From NCBI GenBank assembly GCA_963555705.1, contig OY743187.1, forward strand, positions 10,058,133 through 10,122,132: DNA of 64,000 nucleotides, written 5' to 3'. Under the pieces are notes generated by a model. That model saw only the letters and a program-made list of their open reading frames with translations, did no database searches and was not told where the DNA came from. How positions within the stretch are numbered: position 1 is the stretch's first letter; each line of letters opens with the position of its first letter. The stretch is from Ligustrum vulgare (Eukaryota; Streptophyta; Magnoliopsida; Lamiales; Oleaceae). Both the position numbers and the translations under genes were made by a program. Positions 1 to 11,560 of the stretch are shown here, piece by piece.

Positions 1-488
1 GATTTTCAGGTACTTTTGCTTCCAGATGCTTATTTCAAAAACTTTTCAAGATGTAACTAAATTATTTCTTCACAGTTTTTCCTTTGGAATCTGTCTAAAG
101 TCCTTATTACATATACTGATATACCTATTTTTGAATTTGTGTCTTCAATGGATCAGAGTTAATCCAAAAATTTAGAGGTAATGCTTCTATTATATTCTAT
201 GTAATGAATCGTAACTTGCGTAACATTATAATTCCATTATTTCTTTACAGGATTTTTATTAATTTTTTTTCATATTGTTCTTTGTCGGTACATTATACTT
301 TGTTAATGAAATATGTCATTGCATCGCACGTGTAAAACTAGTTACCTTATTATTTTCTATGATTTGTTTTGAAGAGGGGAAATGTAAATATTAAAAAAGA
401 AATCAATCAAATTCATACTTAATTGTTTATTAGTTTAATTTTGTACATCTTTGCTTACCAAATGTTCCTCTAAAAATTTTCCAAATCC
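1..488. other. AT-rich intergenic sequence, no gene seen
   Basis: No coding signal is visible. The only structure noted is a Helitron-like 3' end near 322-341, listed separately. This lies downstream of the ExAD gene, which is on the minus strand. Confidence 0.6.
322..341 (+). mobile_element. Helitron-like 3' terminus
   Basis: The sequence GCATCGCACGTGTAAAACTAG followed by T resembles plant Helitron 3' ends: a short GC-rich hairpin, then CTAR next to a host T. It closely matches the better supported Helitron end at 28,980-29,003. The 5' end would lie left of the window. This is a short motif match only, so the call is tentative. Confidence 0.35.
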
Positions 489-491
489 TAA

Positions 492-936
492 GCACCTATT
501 TGGTGGAAATTAAAATCGAGATTAATTCAAATCAAAATCAACAATTAATTTTAATTACAGTCCACATATTTTACAAGATCCACAGCTTTTCTACAACATA
601 TTTTATCAAAATCTACATAAAATCTAATTTTAATTGCGTGCTATTTCTCTTGGTAAAAAATCGTTTTTTTTTTCCTTGTTGGGTTTTTGGGTGAGGTTAT
701 AATTGTAATTAGATTCTCCCAAAATTTATTATACGGTAATGTCTAATGATTCTATATAATCATGATTAGCTCTTGTGATTTGGTAGAGAATAAAGTTAGA
801 TTTTTAATAGATTTTGGTAAAAGTTGATGAAATGTGTGGTTGAAAAATTGTTGATCCTATAAAATGAGTGGTTAAGATTAATTATTGAATGGACTTGAAA
901 TTTAAATTAGATTTTAATTAGAATAAAACAGGGGCT
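492..936. mobile_element. Tourist/Harbinger-like MITE, 445 bp
   Basis: The element is flanked by TAA at 489-491 and 937-939. Its ends are imperfect inverted repeats (GCACCTATTTGGTGGAAATT on the left, the complement of AATTAGAATAAAACAGGGGCT on the right) with a long AT-rich interior that is partly palindromic. A 3-bp TAA/TTA duplication is typical of PIF/Harbinger MITEs. No coding capacity was seen. Confidence 0.45.
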
Positions 937-1036
937 TAATATTACAAATAAAGTACAGAGTCTAGCAGTGCCAATAAACACTCACCACTAGTTGCTCTCT
1001 TTGAAATAGTTTCATGTCGTGTCGAAGCTATAACAA

Positions 1037-1370
1037 CTATGTTCTTATTGAACATTCTCTAGATAAACCGAACTCCTTTTTCTTACTATCAAATTGTCTT
1101 CTCCATGGGTCATTATGTAACTTGTAGTGCAAGACCTGCTCAAACATTTAAAACCCACTCAAAATATTAATCGACAAGATCGAAGAAAATACAATTTGAT
1201 ATTTGTCAACTTTGTAAGCTAACTTGAGTATTGAGTATTTACTTAGAACCGAATTTTTTGCAATGGGTAGTTGCAATTCCGGAAATTGCAGTAGGATAAT
1301 GGCTAGGAGGATTTGAAAGGCATTATGACATTAAGATTTTCAAGGTTTAGCCAAGGCTTAGTCCGAGTTA

Positions 1371-1438
<68 letters not shown>

Positions 1439-4400
1439 TGAGCGACAAGGAAATAGTTCCAGTAATCTGTTTCGAAGGTATAGTTGGGGGACAAATTGTG
1501 TTTCCGAGATGTTATTCTTGTCTTATAATGTATGTTAGTATTCAATATAGCTTACCTACATGCCATAAAGAGTCGATCGTACCTGAATTAGTGAAGCAAA
1601 GGCGTCATCTTCACTTAGTTGCGAGTACTTTACAGCCCAGTCCTCGACAAGACCAAGGGTAGCATTTTGCCTTTTCGCTTCGAGCAAAACGGAATTGCGA
1701 TACAAGAACCTCTGCCAGATCAACTTAACATTTGCCAATTTGTATTCCACCTGTGTCTCGTTGATTCTCTACAGGAAGTCAAAAACCAAAATCAGTCACA
1801 AAACTTGCACCTTTCGACTATTAAACCCAAGGTTGCAAGTAAAAATACCCTAAGAATGTCTATCAAATTTGGAATTTCGTCTTCTTGAATGCGAACAGCG
1901 AAGCTTTCATAGTTGAGCACATTCTCATATGGTAAGTAGATCCCGTCCTGTAATCGTCGAAACTAGATCACAGTGAAAAATCTTGTTCATTTTACTGTCG
2001 AGTCCAATTTAATACTATGTGCTATCAATGGAAATAACCTGAATGACTACAGGGATGCACCCTTGGAGGATACTATCTTCCATTCGACCACTCCACCCGT
2101 CCCCAGGCATAACCCCACAGAAAATCGAACTCGCCAATTCTTGGTGATAATCCTCAGCGCGTAGATGAGTTACGACCACATCTTCTGCGTGATGCTTTCC
2201 AAGTTTTCCTCCTGTATTCGGGCTCGATCCAAACTCTTCAGCCACTTTCTGTCTTATGCCCATACTATACCTGCAAAATTGTGCACCAGATTGTTATTGA
2301 GAAGGAGAATTCGATTCCCTCGATGTCATATCAGATAATTTTGCACCAGATGCGACAATCTTACGTTGGTTGAGGCCTTCCATTTTCAAAAGCTGGTCCT
2401 AGATTTCCATTAAAATAGAACAATGTCTTCCGTTTCTCACGAGGTCTACGCTATCGATATGTATGATGAGGACTACGAAAGCGATAGTAAACACGAAACT
2501 CAAGATATATAAACAAATGACAGGATACCTAGTCCAAAGTTTAGCATTCAGTGATCTTTCATCAGGATGCTTCCACGCAGGAAGTACGAGATCTTTGTCT
2601 GGATCAAAGCACGGATGATTTCCTCTTCTATCAGAGGAAATCTTGCTCCAGTCGTCGCCCCAATACGCTGTCGTAGAATTTTTATGCTTTGAATTTGTGT
2701 TGCCCCAATGGACTAACATCGTGCTATTCCATATCTCCTTTGGCGCATAGCAGGCGCCTTCATCCCATGAAAAGAACTGTCTTCAGGCATATAGATAGTA
2801 TTATTATTATAGTTCTTCTACATGGACATTCTTTATAGACGTGAAAATTTGACATGCCGAGGTGATACCTCAGCATTGGGTGATGAAGAGGTGGACCATA
2901 TACTTTATCACATGGGCACGTCTTCATCATCCAACCAAGAGGCAACACGTTGACAATGTCTCATTTTCATGTCCCAAAAAAATGCTACATAGAATTATTA
3001 TTATTATTATCAAGGAGAGTAAGAAAATTTGTTTCTGCAGATTATCAGAACGATTTTTTATCGCGTTTTATCCAAAACGTCATACCCAAATGTGATCCCT
3101 TCCAGACGAGCGATTCCAGTAAGGATATTGAATCATAATGTGGTCATATGCCTTCTTATAGAATTCTAAAGTCAGTGAGCTCCTCAACAATTGGTGATTC
3201 TGAAATTTGATGGAAAATTAACATCCAGCATAAGAGTTCCGTAAGCAATTAAAGAGCGAGAATAGCGACTTAACCTCCAAGTCCAAGTGAGGAGCACGAC
3301 CGGCTCGAACTATAATACAAGAATCAAGAACTGGAACGAAAAAATAATCTGCTTCATCGCCGTTTAATGTCCTATAAGGGCTGGCTAATATACTTTCATA
3401 GATCGCCATCTGCCAAAATGGAAGCGTCGGACAAGATGTTTATAATGCTTTGATAAAAAGTGTTTGTTTATAAATAAAGAATGTGATGTTTTATAGGTAA
3501 AATACGTGATTAAAAAGTGATTTGGAAAAATGTGTTGTTTATAAAGAGTTTACCAAACGGAGGGAAGTGAGGCTTCACACCTGTGCACCATACAGATGAT
3601 CAGTCCATATTGTAGCATTTCTGTGATCGTAGAATCTGTTTACGCAATCTAACTTGTAATGTCGTCCCTAAGAAAGTAGTTTGAAAACTGAGTATTTCTC
3701 TCCAAATAGAAAGTAAAAAAAAAAATTTCTGGTGTTACGATTGCTTACCTCGAGAAGAAGAGAATTGAATTCTGGGGGCAAATCATAAACATATATAAGC
3801 GGTCTTTTCTTTTCAACGACAACATTGAGATTGACAAGATTGTCTGGAACGTCAACCTGAACCGGTCGAAGCCATATGGGCCACTCTATAATGGGCGATA
3901 AAAGAGACGGAATACTGCAATCTGCTCCATACCATCCATTTTCACACTGCAAATATACAATCGCTGAGCGTAAAAACAATGGCACGTCCTATGTTAAACC
4001 TGTTGAAAATTAAGATACCATAATTCTATTTCACCAAGAGCAACTGATTTGAAGAAAGAAAATTAAACGATCAAGATTTATAGAGGTTCATCTGCAACTA
4101 GTCATTCACAATAAAAGTTTACAAGAAAATAACCTATCTTCTCTGACATCTCTCCCTCTCCTTTTTTATGGTTATTAAAAGCCTAAGCCCTGCACCATAT
4201 TTATAAGATTAAGAGACTCATTATTTAGAAAATAAATTGGTTTTGAATAGCATTTTTAGGAGAACGTGTGGTTAAAATTTGTTTTAAATATCAAATATTG
4301 TGGGCTTCACAAAAATGAATGATTAAAATTGGGTGTTTATAAAATTTTATTTTCAAATAATGGGGCTCCTAAATATGACAAACCAAAATTTACAAGGAAT

Positions 4401-5876
4401 ACAATATTTTAATAGAATTTTACAAGAACAAAAATTTCTAAGCAATCCTTAATTATTATTTTTGCCCCCCCACCCCCCGCGGGCGGAGGGGCCCTTCTTT
4501 CCCGTTCCAACCCCCCGGTGACCTTAGCCGGAGGTCGACCGGCATACTCCGTCGCAAAGTGTCAATGATTAAGACGAATAATAATTAGGCTCCACAACTT
4601 AACATGTCAAACAAACACTCAAATCTACCTCACAAAAGCCACCACGGCAGTGTCCGTGGCCAGAACATTGATTAATACAAATGCTCTGGACAGGCACCTC
4701 ACAGAACCGTCCCCAAAGGCCATCGTACTTGCAATCACATTCCTCTTTGAAACGCGTCTTGGATTCAGCCGTTTCAGCAGGATCCACATTACACCATCCT
4801 GGTTCACTAGCATTCGTAGTGAAAATATCGCGATCAGGCTTCGTCCAATCAGTCTGACGTGGGCCACCAGGTTCTTCAGGCAAGCTGGATCATTTATAAT
4901 GGAAACTACAAAAATCAGATTCTGTTGGGGGATCATAGAGTAAGAGCAGTTCATATTAAGAACCCCAACTCTTGCTTACTTCATTTTAAACCCACACGAC
5001 TCTGCAACAGGACGATTTGGGTATTTGGTGCCTTCTCCACAAAAGCACATGGCTCTGGTCGTGTCACAGTAAGCAGGACAAATAGACGAACTCCATTGCC
5101 CATATGGTTCTTCTTTTGATCCGGGGAAGTTGCAACTGAACTGCAGTCTTTCTGAACAGTCTTCCCCTGCCATCAATGCTTATCCTTAAAAACCAACTAT
5201 AAATGGACACAACATCCTTGAAGATTTGAAGACTAGACTAGAATTATGTAAAGAAGGTTTAAGAGACTAACCGTCGAAGCCATGAAAGCAGCGACATCGA
5301 CCCAATTCACGATTACAAATGCCTTGACTGCTACAGTCATTTCTGCAGCTCTTACCATGAATTTGCTGAAACAACAAAAAATCGAGCCTCAGGTTTTTGC
5401 CCTATATTCAATTTTTTCTTTAAGTGTCCTGTAATTAAAAAAATAAAATTGGTGCCCCTATAAAGTTGAGGCCCTATGCGGTTGCACATCTCTCACAACC
5501 TCAGCGTTACCTCTGTCGAGCCTTAATCCAAATAAACTTAAGTTCCGAAGCGAGGATGATATCAGGTGGTTGTAAAATATAGTACCTCAACAATTTTTAC
5601 AGGCTTGCTATCGGAGTTGCAACCAGATAACCATTGGCCAATCTCGGCCTTCCATGGAGCCCCGCGATGAAAAACAGCACCATTCAAGTCAGCCAGGAAT
5701 TGAAAACTTAAACCACCGGATTCACTTACAGAGAGTAGAGATTGCCTACGGCTAAAGTAATGAAGATAAGGGACTTGGGGATAGAAAAACAGATAAACAA
5801 CCGAATCTAACACCATAATTAAAGTAATAACGGTTGCTAGGGACCATGCATACTTCAATTTCTGGAGCGACAACAT
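1037..5876 (-). CDS. ExAD: Exostosin-family (GT47) extensin arabinosyltransferase, ExAD-like; 14 exons
   Basis: Exons: 5586-5876, 5272-5365, 4980-5166, 4629-4884, 3749-3946, 3581-3667, 3275-3409, 3086-3199, 2529-2776, 2365-2445, 2039-2270, 1849-1947, 1583-1768, 1037-1135. All borders are GT..AG, phases agree, and the joined frame is open for 768 residues to TAG. Start is the ATG at 5876; the frame extends to 5909 but without another ATG. Residues about 9-31 form one membrane anchor, giving a Golgi type II topology. Two cysteine-rich EGF-like segments follow (about 102-128 and 240-285), then the exostosin domain from YVYDLPPEF (about 328) towards residue 700. The family member in Arabidopsis (At3g57630) adds the fourth arabinose to hydroxyproline-linked chains of extensins; the same role here is inferred from similarity. 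Introns carry a TA microsatellite, a hairpin and a MITE. Confidence 0.9.
1373..1436. repeat. (AT)n microsatellite, about 32 units
   Basis: An uninterrupted AT dinucleotide run lies in the last intron of the ExAD gene (1136-1582). It is likely length-polymorphic. Confidence 0.95.
2796..3012. repeat. Imperfect inverted repeat (hairpin) filling ExAD intron 8
   Basis: Arms 2796-2897 and about 2912-3012 are roughly 70 percent complementary with a loop of about 15 nt. For example, GGGTGATGAAGAGGTGGACC on the left faces the complement of GGGCACGTCTTCATCATCC on the right. The hairpin takes up most of the 309-nt intron (2777-3085). It could be a small fold-back MITE or a microRNA-like precursor. I recognise no known miRNA sequence in it. 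Confidence 0.7.
3422..3562. mobile_element. Short MITE of the GTTTATAAA family in ExAD intron 6
   Basis: GTTTATAAATAAAGAATGTG near the left and TGTTTATAAAGAGTTTACCA at the right enclose the shared core GGTAAAATACGTGATTAAAA. The same architecture occurs at 15,165, 52,950, 53,147 and elsewhere. It makes up most of the 171-nt intron (3410-3580). Confidence 0.55.
4462..4575. other. GC-rich island inside ExAD intron 4
   Basis: About 110 bases with C and G runs (CCCCCCCACCCCCCGCGGGC and onward) sit in an otherwise AT-rich intron (3947-4628). The composition is unlike anything nearby. Its origin is not recognised; it may be a fragment of an inserted element. Confidence 0.5.
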
Positions 5877-5909
5877 GATCCCGTAACACCTTCTCTCAAT
5901 TATATTCAA

Positions 5910-6460
5910 AGTAGTTCTCTTTTTCCTTCAAGATTTTATCTCTGTTTCAGTGTTGGAAGCGAGGAATCCAACAGAAAAACGAAGAGAATTCAACGAAAAT
6001 GAGAGAGATTACCATCTTTCCACGAAGCTAATTTTCAATGGTAAACTGAAACTAAATGAATAATATCAATAAATACATGTATAGGTTGTACGTAGACAGG
6101 CAGTATGGTATGCTACTATGCTTGCATGACAGAGATGAACACGCCTAATTTGCACCAAACTCCAGGGAATGAACAGTAAGAATCTGTAATAGTTACTCGT
6201 TTTAATTGGCTGTTAGATCTATAGAACTTGTATTCATAGTGTTTAAAGTACAACTGAGGATGAGCTGACTATCTTTTTGGAGCTATAAGGGTCTTTAATT
6301 CTTAATTAATAGTTAATACAATCAAATTGATGTATAGTGTTTATAGTCAACTTTGACGTATTCCATGTATATTGTTGGGTGTAATGAACTAACTCGAAGT
6401 GGTCTAACTCCTTATTTGATTGCTTGAGAGATGATCCATTTGTCAAATTTTTTGATCTAT
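5910..6460. promoter_or_regulatory. Probable 5'UTR and promoter region of ExAD
   Basis: This lies directly upstream of the ExAD start. On the minus strand an upstream ATG near 6013 opens a short reading frame of about 23 codons that ends before the main start. I see no clear TATA position. Inferred from location only. Confidence 0.4.
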
Positions 6461-6462
6461 TA

Positions 6463-6655
6463 AAAGCCTGTATGGTCTCAATAAAATTTTTATCACAAAT
6501 TTTCAAACTCAATCTCAATCATTCATCCTTAGTCAAGCCCACAATTTTTTACTTTTCAAACTAATCTAAACCACACATCCATAAAAAACAAAAAAAAACA
6601 AAAAATCTCACAACAATCAAAACTTCTCCATGGGACCAATTTGTAAACAAGATTA
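6463..6655. mobile_element. MITE, same family as 36,092-36,270
   Basis: It shares the order and much of the sequence of the better preserved copy in LPAT2 intron 8 (GCCTGTATGGTCTC start, CTCAATCTCAATCATTCATC core, CCATGGGACCAA end). TTA precedes the left end. The right end is eroded. Confidence 0.5.
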
Positions 6656-7358
6656 TACAGGTTCTTGTGACGAGAAATAAGCTTCATTCCACTTTGTAAA
6701 CAAGATTATACGGACTCTTGTGACAAGATTTTTGAAAAGTCAAAAGCTACTTATAAAATTGAGAATATTTACCTAAATGACTTTGTCAACTGTTCTTCTA
6801 TAAAATGTAAAAGAAGAAACTTGGTATATTTTGTGAATAGAGATACTATTAGAAGCAAGAATGAAAGAAGATTATATTTGTAGTGGATGATGATATTTTA
6901 ACGAAAAACTATCTAAAAAAGATTATACAAAAAAAAAAAAGTTGAAAAGATTTTATATAAAAATACATCAAAAAGATATTGATGTGACAATTCATGTAAG
7001 GAAAAAATAAAGAAAAAAATTTGTCATGACAATTCAACTGAAAAAATTTATACCAAAAAATGTTGAAAAAAATTTATATAATAATACATCAAAAATCGAG
7101 ATTGAAGTGACAAGTCATGTAAAGAAAAAAAGATAAAAAATAGACAAGAAAATACAACTGAAAACTACATTACAATATGATGAAAAAAAAGTGAGCAGTA
7201 CTCAACAAAACAAAATAAATTATAAATTAAAAAAATATATATATAATAACGGACTATCGGCCAAAGGGTCAACAGTCTTCAAGCGCAGGAGATCAAGAGT
7301 GTCAACTAATAATTTTTATATCAAATAAATAGTAAACAAAAAAAACTCAACTCGAAAA
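6656..7358. other. AT-rich intergenic sequence, no gene seen
   Basis: The stretch is A-rich with loosely repeated short blocks (CATCAAAAAGATATTGATGTGACA-like units around 6965-7115). No coding signal was found. Confidence 0.6.
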
Positions 7359-7520
7359 CAAGGGCGAATCTTGGAAACGAACTGAGCATGAGTGATCACT
7401 TTAAGAATAAGGGGGAAAAAGAAATTGACTCCAAAATTAAAAGGTAAAGAATAATAAAAAAAATTGGCGAATCCAACACGAGTTGTCAAATGGCCTCATG
7501 GACCTCTAGATCCGCCCCTG
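7359..7520. mobile_element. hAT-type MITE
   Basis: Ends CAAGGGCGAATCTTGG and the complement of CTAGATCCGCCCCTG form imperfect inverted repeats of the hAT CAGGGGCGG type. Flanking 8-mers CTCGAAAA and CTTAGAAA match at only some positions. The interior resembles the MITE inserted in LPAT2 exon 7 (AAAAATTGACnCnAAAA core, GAATCCAnCACGAG block). Confidence 0.55.
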
Positions 7521-7533
7521 CTTAGAAAGCAAG

Positions 7534-7695
7534 CAGGGACGGATTCAGGCTATTGCAAGGGCGGTGGGCTGCTCATGCAGAATTCGTCAATTTTTTATTT
7601 TTATTTTTACTTATAATTAGACGTAAAATTTGATTTTTTTCCTCTTACTCTTAGATTATCGCTCGTGCTGATTTGATATCCTAAATTCGTCCATG
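7534..7695. mobile_element. hAT-type MITE with perfect 8-bp target duplication
   Basis: The element begins CAGGGACGGATTCAGG and ends TCCTAAATTCGTCCATG, forming terminal inverted repeats. AAAGCAAG occurs on both sides (7526-7533 and 7696-7703). An 8-bp duplication and a CAGGGnCG end are hAT hallmarks. It lies 13 bp from the preceding hAT MITE. Confidence 0.8.
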
Positions 7696-8104
7696 AAAGC
7701 AAGAGACAAAGAAACCGCATTCTGAAATAAATTTGTAAACCTTCGCATGAATTTTGTGTATCACAACAATAAATAAAGTAAGTGGTGGGGTATGTCACTT
7801 AAAAATGTTCCAAAAAAATGTCTTTCTAGAATTTTTGCCATCGACAACAACCGAATGATGATTTTAAATATAAAAATAAAATAGATATACCAAGACTCAA
7901 AATAAATTAGAATTTATAAAAGAAAATAAATAGTGTTGAATTTGTTTTTGTTGGAGAAGATTAATTAATTAGAGAATTAAAATGAAATTGAAAACAATTA
8001 GGCACCAAGTTTGTATCGTAATTAAAAAAAAAAAAAATCTTAATTATTGATCTATTAAATACACGATGATGGAGTGTTCGGTAATTGTTATATCACCTCA
8101 AAAT

Positions 8105-8220
8105 TTGTCTTATTTATCTTTTTTTAGGTAAGATGTGTACTTAAAAATTGGAGAGAGAAAAAATGTGTAATTAAAAAGTAATATTGAAAATTGTGTTAAT
8201 TATAATTAACAATTGGCGAA
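8105..8220. mobile_element. Short MITE of the GTTTATAAA family (diverged)
   Basis: It contains the family core AGGTAAGATGTGTACTTAAA ... AATTAAAAAGTAATATTGAA. The ends are worn. Confidence 0.4.
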
Positions 8221-8500
8221 CAGAGGGGATATTCGCTTGATTTCCTTTGAAATATATTCTTGGTATCACATGCCCACTCTTTTTCTTTTGAGAAGTAGGA
8301 TTTTGCTAAGTCCTACGCTAGATGTATCAATTTTTTTACTATTTTTACCTAATAAAAGTTGCATACCCGTGGCATATTCGCCAGTTATTATTGCTGTTGT
8401 TGATATTTTGCTTATTAGAAGTACTGGTACGAAACCAAATGCATTATTATTTTATTAATTAATGCATTCAGAAATGCTAAATGTACAGATTTTGTACTTA

Positions 8501-8875
8501 GAGCATCTTTAATAAGTGACGATCAAGTGCATGAAAGAGATAAAAATAAAAAATAAAAATAAAAATAAAAATAAAAATAAAAATAAATTGTGGATATCAC
8601 TCTAATATCTCTTTTTTCTTTTTTCTTCCTCTTTCTCCCTATTTTTTCACACATGGTCCTTTACGAGGTCCAAAATTGGTACTTATACTTGACCATTTTC
8701 ACTATTTTTTTATTAATTTATTTGAATTTATATCAATCACTCTTTTCGTTTTTCATTTTCTCTCTCTTTTTTCTACTTTCAATATCCACATTCTCCACAA
8801 TTTAATCTTAAAATAATATCTCTTTCTCTCTCATCCAATGGATCTCGACTTTAAACACACTCATTAAAGATGTTC
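8501..8875. mobile_element. Tourist/Harbinger-like MITE, 375 bp
   Basis: The inverted ends are GAGCATCTTTAATAAGTG and CACTCATTAAAGATGTTC. TTA flanks both sides (8498-8500 and 8876-8878). The interior includes an (AAAAT)n run at 8551-8587. This matches PIF/Harbinger MITEs in end sequence and target duplication. Confidence 0.75.
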
Positions 8876-9148
8876 TTACAGGATACACATTGTAGCATTA
8901 CTGTAGCGGTGAATAGTAAAATTAATGTTCATTGCCACGGTGAGTACATTGTAAGTACAGAATTCTGTACACTAGGCTTTTCCTAATGCATTTGACCGAT
9001 ACAGCGATACTCTTACAGGATACACACTGTAGCATTACTGTAGCAGTGAATAGTAAAATCAATGTGCATTGCTACAGTGAGTACATTGTAAGTACAGAAT
9101 TCTGTACACTAGGTTTTTCCTAATGCATTTGACCGATACAGCGATACT
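8875..9148. repeat. Tandem duplication, two copies of about 137 bp
   Basis: Copies 8875-9011 and 9012-9148 differ at only a few positions. Each contains GTACAGAATTCTGTAC, a 16-bp perfect palindrome, and ends in GATACAGCGATACTCTT. No gene content. Confidence 0.9.
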
Positions 9149-9181
9149 CTTCACTAAGAAGACATAATCAATGGCTCTGTT

Positions 9182-9332
9182 TGGTAACAGTATTTTTTTG
9201 GTTTATAAATTACACAATTTTTCAAATCATTTTTTAACCACACTTATTTTCTCTCTTCAATTTTGAACCACTATTTTTTACCTCAAAATCATAAATTAGT
9301 TTATAAACCAAACAATGTTACTAGCTGATGAG
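9182..9332. mobile_element. Short MITE of the GTTTATAAA family, well preserved
   Basis: GGTTTATAAATTACACAATT on the left is mirrored by ATTAGTTTATAAACC on the right. The core has the family blocks TTTTTAACCACA and ACCTCAAAATCATAAAT. About 150 bp, AT-rich, non-coding. Confidence 0.6.
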
Positions 9333-9971
9333 ATTCGAAGCGCGGAAGAAACGCCGGAAAGTTCCGAACTCAGGTTGTGGTTGGAGGATGAATCATGACC
9401 CGATATTCACGACGCGATGGCTCGACGATGCGGAATAAAGAACCACGACTTTCGAAACGCCACAAGGAATTGCCCAATCTCCCTAATAAATTTCTAGTTT
9501 TGAACGCCACAAATATTCTCAAGAAATATTTGATAAGTTCGATATTTGAACGCCACAAGAAATATTCTTGATAAGTTCGAAAAATATAGGAATCCACCTA
9601 TAACTTTTATTGAATCATCAATAAAAACTGTTTATATCAAAATTGAAGTCTGAATTATAATGAATGAAAAGGAATATAAATAAGTAAAATAACCTAGCCC
9701 CTAATTGACTCAAAATAGAATTCTAATTATACTAAAATTCTAAAATAGGCAAACAAATAATTAAAAATAAGATTTAACCTAAAAATACGCAAAACCCCTA
9801 ATTTCCGTCTGCATAATTGACTTAGTGTCCAATTTCTACTCGAAAAACACATATTATGCATCTAATTCCGACATGGTTGACTGGATTGCACTTTTATTTG
9901 GCTTGAATATTTAACTTTTTCCGTCAAGTCTGCTATGACTCCGATTGTTGAGGGTCCGAAACACATCACTA
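9333..9971. other. Intergenic sequence, no gene seen
   Basis: The block 9370-9600 contains repeats of the phrase GAACGCCACAA (about 9455, 9503 and 9548). The longest frame across it is not protein-like. Nothing else was recognised. Confidence 0.5.
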
Positions 9972-10112
9972 GCCTCTGTTTTTTAATATATTTTTTATAA
10001 CACAATTCTTCAAATTATTTTTTAACCACAAGTATTTTCTCTCTTCATTTTTTAACCACATATTTTATTTAAAAAAATTAAACAAAAAACGTTTAACAAA
10101 TAGAGCCTAAAT
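9972..10112. mobile_element. Short MITE, AGCCTCTGTTT-type ends
   Basis: Left end AGCCTCTGTTTTTTAAT and right end GTTTAACAAATAGAGCC are inverted. The core TTTTTAACCACA...TTTTCTCTCTTCA matches the copies at 9182 and 52,788. Confidence 0.55.
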
Positions 10113-11560
10113 AATAGAATGAAACGCGTGTTTATCTATTTTTTTCCCAGACTAACAACTAATACAAGGATGGAATGCGTGCTAATAATAACAATAATTG
10201 AAGGTGACCTAAATTTTTGAGGAAAAAAAATAATTTTAATCACGAGTTTTCTTAGGAGGAAATGGTGATTATATTCACACCACATTTTAATAATTACAAT
10301 ATATTTTAATTACATCAAAATTCATTATTATTTATTTATTATAACGTTTTTATCATTAATATTTTTCTTCATCACATTCTTATTTTTGATATTTTATTGA
10401 TAAAAGTTTCTTATCCTTAATCATAATTATTGTCCAAAAATATTGTTCACGTGATTCAAAACGAGTGTTAAATATTTAATCATATTATTATTATTACTAC
10501 TAGTATCACACCCGTGTTGCACGAAAGAATAATATGAAATGATTTTACTGTAAATATCATTACAAAATAGAAATAATATTTGAACACTTATTTTACTTTA
10601 ATTAAGGATACAAACTGTCAATGAATGCCCAAAATAGAAATAAATTACAATTCTCATCAATTTTTGAAAACATCTTTAAATAATACATTGTTTGTATAGT
10701 TTGTAATTGCTCACACCCGTGTGAAACACAAAAGTTATTATAGACAAAACATATTTAAAAAATTTCTCAAATTTCAATTAAATAATGCAAATTTTCAAAT
10801 ATATATTGTATAGAATAAATAAAAAATTCTCGTCCCCAAATAGTTTTGACAAACATGAATAGAAATAATAATCCTCGAAATATTATAATTTACATAAAAT
10901 AAAGTAATTGTAACAAATTAAATATACGTGTTCCTATATATAAATAAATGTAACAAATTAAGTAATATTGACGATGTATGAAAGTGAAAATTAGCCTCAA
11001 GATTGGTGGTGCAGGAACATGGAATTCAACTCAAGAGATTATTCGCATGATTAATAATTTTTAATTTTAAAATGCGATGCATTTAATTGAACGTATTTAA
11101 TGCATATTTAATTATATGTCAGTAAAAAAAAATATTTTTGAAAATATAAATAAAATATATATATAGTGAGTTTTTTTGTCTATATATGTTAATAAAATTA
11201 AGAAATAAAGTTTTACCATTTTTTATTGCATATAATAATTTTTTTAATATTTTAATAAAATTGTAAACCGTTGAATTATTTTATCATCTTTACGGGAAAC
11301 ATGTCATATGAATAGGGATGGCAATGAGTCTGTTCAGGACAGGATCGCTCCGAACTCGAAATTCCTTCACCTCTCCCCACCCCGCGCCCGCGAACAGTTG
11401 CGGGGAGGGGAGGGGCGGCGGGTCGCAGTGACCTACCCCCCCCCCCTCGCAATGACCCGAAAATATATTTTGTTTCTCAAAATTGACAATGAAATTTTAA
11501 GTGAAAACTTAGGCGTCGAACTAGTTAGTTTTTAAGTTTGAACTTTAAGGATAATATGTA

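Noticed and set aside
5877..5909. Upstream extension of ExAD exon 1
   Set aside because: The frame is open but has no ATG upstream of 5876; the first codon there is TTG.
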